From Calliopsis andreniformis (Eukaryota; Arthropoda; Insecta; Hymenoptera; Andrenidae), in assembly GCF_051401765.1 (NCBI RefSeq), contig NW_027480568.1:186001-250000 (forward strand): a stretch of 64,000 nt of DNA. The letters are read 5' to 3'. Below, in pieces: positions 55,901 through 64,000 of this stretch. The translations under genes and the position numbers were made by a program. How positions within the stretch are numbered: position 1 is the stretch's first letter; every line of letters begins with the position of its first letter. The notes beneath the pieces are model-generated. The model was not told the origin of the DNA. It did no database searches and saw nothing but the letters and a program-made list of their open reading frames with translations.

Positions 55901-58900
55901 ATTGAGAATTGAGAGTTCAGGATGAGGACTGAGGGTTGAGGATTGAGGTTTGAGGTACGAGAATTGAGGATTGGGGATTGAGGACTGAGGATTGAGGATT
56001 GACTATTGAGGATTGAGGATTGAGGATTGAAGATTGAGTATTGAGGATTGAAGATTGAGGATTGCGCATTGAAGATTGAGTATTGAGGGTTGAAGATTGA
56101 GGAGTGAGGATTGAGGATTGAGAATTGACGATGAGGGCTGAGGTTTGAGGACTGAGGACTGAGGATTGAGGATTGATAATGGAGGACTGTAGATTGAGGA
56201 TTGAGGATTGAAGATTGAGGATTGGGTATTGAGTATTGAACATTGAGTATTGAGGACTGAGGATCGAGGATTGAGGATTGAGGATTGAAGATTGAATATT
56301 GATGATTGTAGATTGAGGATTGAGGATTGAGCGTTGTGGATTGAGGACGAGGACTGAGTGTTGAGTATTGATGTTTGAGGTCTGAGGATTGAGGATTGAG
56401 GATTGAGAATTGAGGATTGAAGATTGAGGATTGAAGATTGAGGATTGGGTATTGAGGATTGAAGAATGAGGACTGAGGATTTAGGATTGAGGATTGAGGA
56501 TTGAAGATTGAGTATTGAGGATTGAAGATTGAGTATTGAGGATTGAAGATTGAGGACTGTGCATTGAAGATTGAGTACTGAGGATTGAAGATTGAGAATT
56601 GAGGATTGAGCATTGAACATTGAGGACTGAGTGTTGTGGGTTGAGTGATGAGAATTGATGTTTGTGGATAGAGATTTGAAGATTCCAGATTGAGTATTGT
56701 GTATTGAAAGCTGTGAATTGAGGATATTCTATTGAGGATTGAGTATTGTCACCTGATTGTTGAGGACTGAGTGCTGAAGATTGAGGATTCAGGATTGGGG
56801 ATTCAGAATTGAGGTTTGGGGACTGAGGTTTGAGGATTGAGGATTGAAGATTGAGTATTGAGGATTGAAGATTGAGGATTGAGGATTGAGGATTGAGGAT
56901 TGAGGATGAGGGCTGAGGGTTGAGGATTGAGGTTTAAGGACTGAGGTCTGAGGATTGAGGATTGAGAATTGAGGATTGAGGACTGAGGATTGAAGATTGA
57001 GGATTTGGTATTGAGGATTGAAGAATGTGGATTGAGGATTGAGGATTGAAGATTGAGTATTGAGTATTGAAGATTGACGATTGAGGATTGTGGATTGAAG
57101 ATTGAGGATTGAACATTGAGGACTGAGTGTTAAGGGTTGAGTGATTAGAATTGATGCTTGTGGATAGAGGTTTGAAGATTGCAGATTGAGTATTGAGTAT
57201 TGAAAGCTGTGAATTGAGGATATTCTATTGAGGATTCAGGATTGTCAACTGATTGTTGAGTACTGAGGGCTGAAGATTGAGGATTCAGGATTGAGGATTC
57301 AGAATTGAGGTTTGAGGACTGAGGATTGAGGACTGAAGATTGATTATTGAGGATTGAAGATTGAGGATTGAGGATTGAGGATTGAGGATTGAGGATTGAG
57401 GATGAGAGCTGTGCGTTGAGGATTGAGGTTTGAGGGCTGAGGACTGAGGAATGAGGATTGAGAATTGGGGATTGAGGATTGAGTATTGAAGATTGAGGAT
57501 TGGGTGTTGAGGATTGAAGGATGATGCTTGAGGATTGAGGATTGAGGATTGAGGATGGAAGATTGAGTATTGAGGTTTGAAGAGTGACGATTGAGGGTAG
57601 AGGATTGAGGATTGAGGATCGAGGATTGATGATTGAGTATTGAGGACTGAAGATTGAGGATTGAGGTTTGAGGATTGAGGATTGAGGATTGAGGATTGAA
57701 GATTGAGGATTGGGGACTGAGTGCTGAGGGTTGAGTTATGAGAATTGATGTTTGTGGATAGATATTTGAAGATTGCATATTGAGCATTGAGTATTGAACA
57801 CTGTGAATTGATGATATTCTATTGAGGATTGAGAATTGACAACTGATTGTTGAGGACTGAGGGCTGAAGATTGAGGATTCAGGATTGGGAATTCAGAATT
57901 GATGATTGAGGACTGAGGACTGAGGGTTGAAGATAGAGTATTGAGGATTGAAGATTGAGGATTAAGGATTGAGGATTGGGGATTGAGGATCTAGGACTGA
58001 AAATTGATTATTGAGGGTTGAAGATTGAGGATTGAGGATTGAGGATTGAGAATTGAGAATTGAGGATAAGGACTGAGGGTTGAGGATTGAGGTTTGAGGA
58101 ATGAGGATTGAGGATTGAGGATTGAGGATTGAAGATTGAGTATTGATGATTGAAGATTGAGGATTGAGGATTGAGGGTTGAGGATTGAGGACGAGGACTG
58201 ACAGTTGGGGATTGTGGTTTGAGGATTGAGGTTTGAGGATTGAGAATTGAGGATGAGAACTGAGGTTTGAGGATTGAGGTTTGAGGAATGAGGATTGAGG
58301 ATTGAGGATTGAGGATTGGGGACTGAGTGTTGAGGGTTGAGTTATGAGAATTGATGTTTGTGGATAGATATTTGAAGATTGCAGATTGAGCATTGAGTAT
58401 TGAAAACTGTGAATTGATGATATTCTATTGAGGATTGAGAATTGACATCTGATTGTTGAGGGCTGAGGGCTGCAGATTGAGGATTCAGGATTGGGAATTC
58501 AGAATTGATGATTGAGGACTGAGGACTGAGTGTTGGAGATAGAGTATTGAGGATTGAAGATTGAGGATTGAGGTTTGAGGATTGAGGATTGAGGATTGAG
58601 GATTGAAGATTGAGGATTGGGGACTGAGTGTTGAGGGTTGAGTTATGAGAATTGATGTTTGTGGATAGATATTTGAAGATTGCAGATTGAGCATTGAGTA
58701 TTGAAAACTGTGAATTGATGATATTCTATTGAGGATTGAGAATTGACAACTGATTGTTGAGGACTGAGGGCTGAAGACTGAGGATTCAGGATTGGGAATT
58801 CAGAATTGATGATTGAGGACTGAGGACTGAGGGTTGAAGATAGAGTATTGAGGATTGAAGATTGAGGATTAAGGATTGAGGATTGGGGATTGAGGATCTA

Positions 58901-59786
58901 GGACTGAAAATTGATTATTGAGGGTTGAAGATTGAGGATTGAGGATTGAGGATTGAGAATTGAGAATTGAGGATAAGGGCTGAGGGTTGAGGATTGAGGT
59001 TTGAGGAATGAGGATTGAGGATTGAGGATTGAGGATTGAAGATTGAGTATTGAGGATTGAAGATTGAGGATTGAGGACTGAGGATTGAGGATTGAGTATT
59101 GAGGATTGATGATTGAGTATTGAGGACTGAAGATTGAGGATTGAGGTTTGAGGATTGAGGATTGAGGATTGATGACTGAGGATTGAGGATTGAGGATTGA
59201 GCACTGAGAATTGAAGTTTGAGGTCTGGAGATTGAGTATTGAAATTGACGATTGAGGATTGTGGATTGAGGATTGAGGATTGAACATTGAGGACTGAGTG
59301 GTGAGGGTTGAGTGATGAGAATTGATGTTTGTGGATAGAGGTTTGAAGATTGCAGATTGAGTATTGAGTTTTGAAAACTGTGAATTGAGGATATTCTATT
59401 GAGGATTCAGGGTTGACATCTGATTGTTGAGGAGTGAGGGCTTGAGATTGAGGATGCAGGGTTGAGGATTCAGGATTGAGGTTTGAGGACTGAGGATTGA
59501 GGATTGAAGATTGAGGATTGAGGATTGAGGATTGAGGATTGAAGATTGAGGATTGGGTATTGCGGATTGAACATTGAGGATTGAGGACTGAGGATTGAGG
59601 ATTGATGATTGAGGATTGAAGATTGAGTATTGAGGATTGAAGACTGACGATTGAGGGTAGAGGATTGAGGATTGAGGATTGAGGATTGATGATTGAGTAT
59701 TGAGGACTGAAGATTGAGGATTGAGGTTTGAGGATTAAGGATTGAGGATTGAGGATTGAAGATTGAGGATTGGGGACTGAGTGTTG
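52956..59786. repeat. 6,831-bp tandem duplication, unit 2
   Basis: The second unit, from B52934 to B59765. It ends within the same class B cassette, after which GAGTATTCAAAACT appears at about 59,850 and the array continues like block gamma (offset 21,873 bp to 36,739-39,100). The AGATCT sites at 49012 and 55843 are 6,831 bp apart. It could be a true recent duplication or an error in assembling a long repeat. Confidence 0.93.
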
Positions 59787-62700
59787 AGGGTTGAGTTATG
59801 AGAATTGATGTTTGTGGATAGATATTTGAAGATTGCAGATTGAGCATTGAGTATTCAAAACTGTGAATTGATGATATTCTATTGAGGATTGAGTATTGAC
59901 AACTGATTGTTAAGGACTGAGGGCTGAAGATTGAGGATTCAGGATTGGGAATTCAGAATTGATGATTGAGGACTGAGGACTGAGGGTTGAAGATAGAGTA
60001 TTGAGGATTGAAGGTTGAGGATTAAGGATTGAGGATTGGGGATTGAGGATCTAGGACTGAAAATTGATTATTGAGGGTTGAAGGTTGAGGATTGAGGATT
60101 GAGTATTGATAACTGTGAATTGAGGATATTCTATTGAGCATTGAGGATTGACAATTGATTGTTGAGGCCTGAGGGCTAAAGATTGAGGATTCAGGATTGA
60201 GGATTCGGGATTGATGTTTGAGGACTGAGCATTGAGGGTTGAGGATTGAGGATTGAGGATTGACGCTTGAGGATTGAGGGTTGAGGGTGGAGGATTGAAG
60301 AGAGAGGACCGCGTGTTGAGGATTGAGTGTTGAGAATTGATGTTTGAGGATTGAGATTTGAGTATTGAATATTGTGGATTGAGTATTGAACCATGAGAAT
60401 TCAGGATACTCTATTGAGTATTGAGAATTGAGGATTCATGGTTGAGTATTGAGGATTGGTGGTTGAGGGTTGTGTGTTGAATATTGAGGATTGAGTATTG
60501 AGGATTGAGGATTGAGGATTGAAGATTGAGGATTGAATATTGAGTATTGACGATTGAAGATTGAGGATTGAGGATTGAGTGTTGAGGATTGAGGACGAGG
60601 ACTGACGGTTGAGGATTGAGGTTTGAGGATTGAGGATTGAGGATTGATGACTGAGGATTGAGGATTGAGGATTGAGCACTGAGAATTGAAGTTTGAGGAC
60701 TGGAGATTGAGTATTGAAATTGACGATTGAGGATTGTGGATTGAGGATTGAGGATTGAACATTGAGGACTGAGTGTTGAGGGTTGAGTGATGAGAATTGA
60801 TGTTTGTGGATAGAGGTTTGAAGATTGCAGATTGAGTATTGAGTTTTGAAAACTGTGAATTGAGGATATTCTATTGAGGATTCAGGGTTGACATCTGATT
60901 GTTGAGGACTGAGGGCTTGAGATTGAGGATGCAGGGTTGAGGATTCAGGATTGAGGTTTGGGGACTGAGGATTGAAGATTGAGTATTGAGAATTGATTGT
61001 AGAGGATTGAGGATTGAGGATTGAGGATTGAGGATTGAAGATTGAGGATTGGGGATTGAGGATTGACGATTGAGGATTGAGTATTGATGACCGAGAATTG
61101 AGGATTGAGGATTGAAGATTGAGTATTGAGGATCGAAGATTGAGGATTGAGGATTGGGGATTGAAGATTGATGACTGAGGATTGAGGATTGAGGATTGAG
61201 CATTGAGGATTGAAGATTGGGGACTGGGGATTGAGGATTGAAGATTGAGGATTAAGGATTGAGGATTGGGGATTGGAGATCTAGGATTGGAGATTGATTA
61301 TTGAGGATTGAAGATTGAGGGTTGAGGTTTGAGGATTGAGAATTGAGAGTTCAGGATGAGGACTGAGGGTTGAGGATTGAGGTTTGAGGTACGAGAATTG
61401 AGGATTGGGGATTGAGGACTGAGGATTGAGGACTGAGGATTGAGGATTGACTATTGAGGATTGAGGATTGAGGATTGAAGATTGAGTATTGAGGATTGAA
61501 GATTGAGGATTGCGCATTGAAGATTGAGTATTGAGGGTTGAAGATTGAGGAGTGAGGATTGAGGATTGAGAATTGACGATGAGGGCTGAGGTTTGAGGAT
61601 TGAGGTTTGAGGACTGAGGACTGAGGATTGAGGATTGATAATTGAGGACTGTAGATTGAGGATTGAGGATTGAAGATTGAGGATTGGGTATTGAGTATTG
61701 AACATTGAGTATTGAGGACTGAGGATCGAGGATTGAGGATTGAGGATTGAAGATTGATTATTGATGATTGTAGATTGAGGATTGAGGATTGAGCGTTGTG
61801 GATTGAGGACGAGGACTGAGTGTTGAGTATTGATGTTTGAGGTCTGAGGATTGAGGATTGAGGATTGAGAATTGAGGATTGAAGATTGAGGATTGAAGAT
61901 TGAGGATTGGGTATTGAGGATTGAAGAATGAGGACTGAGGATTTAGGATTGAAGATTGAGGATTGAAGATTGAGTATTGAAGATTGAAGATTGAGTATTG
62001 AGGACTGAAGATTGAGGACTGTGCATTGAAGATTGAGTACTGAGGATTGAAGATTGAGAATTGAGGATTGAGCATTGAACATTGAGGACTGAGTGTTGTG
62101 GGTTGAGTGATGAGAATTGATGTTTGTGGATAGAGATTTGAAGATTCCAGATTGAGTATTGTGTATTGAAAGCTGTGAATTGAGGATATTCTATTGAGGA
62201 TTGAGTATTGTCACCTGATTGTTGAGAACTGAGTGCTGAAGATTGAGGATTCAGGATTGGGGATTCAGAATTGAGGTTTGGGGACTGAGGATTGAGGATT
62301 GAGGATTGAAGATTGAGTATTGAGGATTGAAGATTGAGGATTGAGGATTGAGGATTGAGGATTGAGGATGAGGGCTGAGGGTTGAGGATTGAGGTTTAAG
62401 GACTGAGGACTGAGGATTGAGGATTGAGAATTGAGGATTGAGGACTGAGGATTGAAGATTGAGGTTTTGGTATTGAGGATTGAAGAATGTGGATTGAGGA
62501 TTGAGGATTGAAGATTGAGTATTGAGTATTGAAGATTGACGATTGAGGATTGTGGATTGAAGATTGAGGATTGAACATTGAGGACTGAGTGTTAAGGGTT
62601 GAGTGATTAAAATTGATGCTTGTGGATAGAGGTTTGAAGATTGCAGATTGAGTATTGAGTATTGAAAGCTGTGAATTGAGGATATTCTATTGAGGATTCA

Positions 62701-63676
62701 GGATTGTCAACTGATTGTTGAGTACTGAGGGCTGAAGATTGAGGATTCAGGATTGAGGATTCAGAATTGAGGTTTGAGGACTGAGGATTGAGGACTGAAG
62801 ATTGATTATTGAGGATTGAAGATTGAGGATTGAGGATTGAGGATTGAGGATTGAGGATTGAGGATGAGAGCTGTGCGTTGAGGATTGAGGTTTGAGGGCT
62901 GAGGACTGAGGAATGAGGATTGAGAATTAGGGATTGAGGATTGAGTATTGAAGATTGAGGATTGGGTGTTGAGGATTGAAGGATGATGCTTGAGGATTGA
63001 GGATTGAGGATTGAGGATGGAAGATTGAGTATTGAGGTTTGAAGAGTGACGATTGAGGGTAGAGGATTGAGGATTGAGGATCGAGGATTGATGATTGAGT
63101 ATTGAGGACTGAAGATTGAGGATTGAGGTTTGAGGATTGAGGATTGAGGATTGAGGATTGAGGATTGAAGATTGAGGATTGGGGACTGAGTGCTGAGGGT
63201 TGAGTTATGAGAATTGATGTTTGTGGATAGATATTTGAAGATTGCATATTGAGCATTGAGTATTGAAAACTGTGAATTGATGATATTCTATTGAGGATTG
63301 AGAATTGACAACTGATTGTTGAGGACTGAGGGCTGAAGATTGAGGATTCAGGATTGGGAATTCAGAATTGATGATTGAGGACTGAGGACTGAGGGTTGAA
63401 GATAGAGTATTGAGGATTGAAGATTGAGGATTAAGGATTGAGGATTGGGGATTGAGGATCTAGGACTGAAAATTGATTATTGAGGGTTGAAGATTGAGGA
63501 TTGAGGATTGAGGATTGAGAATTGAGAATTGAGGATAAGGACTGAGGGTTGAGGATTGAGGTTTGAGGAATGAGGATTGAGGATTGAGTATTGAGGATTG
63601 AGGATTGAAGATTGAGTATTGAGGAATGAAAGTTGAGGATTGTGGATTGAGGATTGAGGATTGAGGATTGAATAGT
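59787..63676. repeat. Terminal beta/gamma-like segment
   Basis: Cassettes D60108, C60297, A60757, A62077, A62573 and B63174. The part to about 61,280 matches beta-1 near 28,914 at an offset of 32,363 bp. From 62,077 the A-A-B order matches 49,784-51,083. Around 61,420 there is an extra GAGGACT-GAGGATT insertion, and around 61,980 GAAGATT units replace GAGGATT, so this copy has drifted more than the 6,831-bp pair. Confidence 0.82.
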
Positions 63677-63886
63677 GAGGATTGGGGACTGAGTGTTGAG
63701 GGCTGAATGATGAGAATTGATGTTTGTGGATAGAGATTTGAAGATTGCAGATTGAGTATTGAGTATTGAAAACTGTGAATTGATGATATTCTATTGAGGA
63801 TTGAGGATTGACAACTGATTGTTGAGGACTGAGGGCTGAAGCTTGAGGATTCAGGATTGAGGATTCAGGATTGAGGTTTGAGGAGA
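63677..63886. repeat. Chimeric A/B cassette
   Basis: It starts with class B marks (GGGGACT at heptamer 2, GATGATA before TTCTATT), but has class A marks at GAGATTT (heptamer 9) and GAGGATT-GACAACT after the core. It also has private changes, GAGGGCT-GAATGAT. No other copy has this mix. After it, to 64,000, the array is unusually diverged (GAGAGAG, GATAGAG, GATTGGCTG) but still heptameric. Confidence 0.75.
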
Positions 63887-64000
63887 GAGGACTGAGGATA
63901 GAGGATTCAGGAATGAGAATTGAGGATTGAGGATTGAGGAGTGAAGATTGACGATTGGCTGTTGAGGATTGAACATTGAGGATTGAGGATTGAGTATTGA

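Larger units (their letters stand above)
307..60506. repeat. Class C cassette family: 10 copies
   Basis: A more diverged form of the cassette. It starts GAAGAGA-GAGGACT-GAGTGTT, carries GATTATT or GAGTATT near heptamer 10, GTGGATT at 12, GAACGAT or GAACCAT at 14, then GAGAATT and CAGGGTA-TTCTATT or CAGGATA-CTCTATT. The core sits at heptamer 17 as in classes A and B, which is the main evidence for common origin. Starts: 307, 23678, 27934, 36005, 38424, 41129, 43721, 48033, 54864 and 60297. Two sub-lineages are visible: TTCTATT with TAAAATT at heptamer 6 (23678, 36005, 41129, 43721) and CTCTATT with GAGAATT (27934, 38424, 48033, 54864, 60297). The copy at 307 is of the CTCTATT type. Confidence 0.88.
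4683..63383. repeat. Class B cassette family: 27 copies
   Basis: This is the same 30-heptamer cassette with a distinct set of shared substitutions: GGGGACT instead of GAGGACT at heptamer 2, GAGTTAT at 5, GATATTT at 9, GAGCATT at 12, GATGATA before TTCTATT, and GGGAATT before CAGAATT, which creates a GAATTC site. Starts: 4683, 8577, 9171, 15870, 19764, 26081, 26382, 27388, 29792, 33686, 34280, 36739, 37892, 46103, 46404, 47487, 50874, 51480, 51781, 52934, 53235, 54318, 57705, 58311, 58612, 59765 and 63174. Copies at 4683, 9171, 15870, 29792 and 34280 carry TAGTGTT at heptamer 3 and a 1-bp shorter GATTAGGAATTC form, a sub-lineage tied to the alpha block. Register and TTCTATT position match class A, so A and B descend from one ancestor. 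Confidence 0.92.
27..63886. repeat. Class A cassette family: 55 copies of a 210-bp higher-order element
   Basis: The cassette runs from a GAACATT heptamer to a GAGGTTT-GAGGACT end. It is 30 heptamers long, with GTGGATA at heptamer 8, GAAAACT at 14, TTCTATT at 17, GTCACCT or GACAACT at 20 and CAGAATT at 28. TTCTATT usually starts 112 bp after the cassette start. Starts: 27, 538, 1181, 2306, 2963, 4089, 5603, 7487, 7983, 10091, 10900, 11557, 12683, 13493, 14150, 15276, 16790, 18674, 19170, 20301, 21105, 21518, 22322, 22881, 24991, 25487, 27052, 28394, 29198, 30712, 32596, 33092, 35417, 37409, 38884, 39528, 40332, 42442, 42917, 45034, 45509, 47074, 48493, 49784, 50280, 52451, 53905, 55324, 56615, 57111, 59282, 60757, 62077, 62573 and 63677. 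Copies at 5603, 10091, 16790 and 30712 share a 1-bp loss after heptamer 9. Copies at 27052, 28394, 37409, 38884, 47074, 48493, 52451, 53905, 55324, 59282 and 60757 form a subclass with GACATCT at heptamer 20 and a TTGAGAT shift near heptamer 23. Confidence 0.93.
1..64000. repeat. Heptameric satellite array, unit GAGGATT, fills the window
   Basis: Every line of the sequence reads as consecutive 7-bp units related to GAGGATT, and neither end reaches non-repetitive DNA, so the true array is longer than the window. Common variants are GAAGATT, GAGTATT, GAGAATT, GATGATT, GAGCATT, GGGGATT, GAGGTTT, GAGGACT, GAGGGTT and CAGGATT. The first two and last two bases change least. Cytosine is scarce on the + strand, giving extreme G over C skew, and CpG is rare. 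The register slips by one base at recurrent 6-bp units such as GAGGAT or GAGGAC, and otherwise holds over long stretches. No gene, RNA gene or transposon interrupts it. Such arrays are normally non-coding and evolve by unequal exchange and slippage. The host and chromosomal position cannot be read from the sequence. Confidence 0.98.

Noticed and set aside
1..64000. CRISPR array
   Set aside because: Units are 7 bp and contiguous. There are no unique spacers of constant length and no leader or cas genes. The 210-bp cassettes are separated by more of the same repeat.
1..64000. Telomere
   Set aside because: Although heptameric and G-rich on one strand, the array is highly variable, has long higher-order repeats and block duplications, and the unit is not a telomeric repeat known to me. 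Telomerase products are far more uniform.
1..64000. Immunoglobulin-type switch region
   Set aside because: G-rich and skewed, but the unit lacks the AGCT-containing pentamers of switch repeats, and no constant-region exon is present.
1..64000. Strong G-quadruplex or triplex tracts
   Set aside because: G runs are mostly GG, with only occasional GGGG, and the TT in each unit breaks purine tracts, so classic three-tetrad quadruplexes and long triplex targets are not supported.
1..64000. tRNA, rRNA or other structured RNA genes
   Set aside because: With so little C on one strand there is almost no self-complementarity for stems, and no recognisable RNA gene motif was seen.
1..64000. Bacterial intergenic heptamer repeat (as known in cyanobacteria)
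   Set aside because: Those arrays are short and lie between genes. Sixty-four kilobases without a gene and with nested higher-order repeats does not fit, though the taxon is not proven.

Overview
The whole window is one uninterrupted satellite array. From the first base to the last it is built from a 7-bp unit, GAGGATT on the + strand (AATCCTC on the - strand), and it runs off both ends. I see no protein-coding gene, RNA gene, transposon, CRISPR array or unique flanking DNA. A repeat field of this size with multi-kilobase duplications layered on it is typical of eukaryotic heterochromatin (centromeric, pericentromeric, subtelomeric or sex-chromosome satellite), so a eukaryote is the most likely source. 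Nothing in the sequence identifies the taxon. Short heptamer arrays also occur between genes in some bacteria, but tens of kilobases would be exceptional there.

The array has several levels of order. (1) The heptamer: most variants keep GA at positions 1-2 and TT at positions 6-7 and change in the middle (GAAGATT, GAGTATT, GAGAATT, GATGATT, GAGGACT, GAGGTTT). Perfect runs are short, at most about 9-10 units where I counted. (2) A 210-bp cassette of 30 diverged heptamers, still in the 7-bp register and marked by a TTCTATT unit at heptamer 17. I found 101 copies or fragments in four classes: A (55), B (27), C (10 plus 4 fragments) and a 5'-truncated D (5). (3) Larger units with cassettes at fixed spacing: about 0.30, 0.50, 0.56, 1.22, 1.78, 2.59 and 6.83 kb. 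(4) Block duplications: family alpha at about 2.1-10.9, 13.3-20.2 and 29.1-35.4 kb; family beta at about 21.4-29.1 and 39.4-49.2 kb; gamma at 36.7-39.1 kb, related to parts of beta and to 58.6-61.0 kb; and a 6,831-bp tandem pair at about 46.1-59.8 kb.

Layout: 1-2.1 kb, diverged array with a 1.77-kb unit; 2.1-10.9 kb, alpha-1; 10.2-15.4 kb, a 2,593-bp tandem duplication; 13.3-20.2 kb, alpha-2; 20.2-23.3 kb, nested 1,217-bp and 559-bp duplications; 21.4-29.1 kb, beta-1; 29.1-35.4 kb, alpha-3 with an internal deletion; 35.4-39.4 kb, mosaic of beta and gamma material; 39.4-49.2 kb, beta-2 with an inserted 2,592-bp tandem duplication; 46.1-59.8 kb, 6,831-bp tandem pair; 59.8-64.0 kb, further beta/gamma-like material ending in a chimeric cassette.

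The many long open frames on the - strand follow from the repeat. Seven is not a multiple of three, so all three - frames encode the same SSILNPQ heptapeptide without a stop, while the + strand meets TGA in every frame every 21 bp. I therefore annotate no CDS. Block boundaries were read by eye and are usually good to about 10-50 bp. Cassette positions come from the TTCTATT anchor and are usually exact to a few bases.
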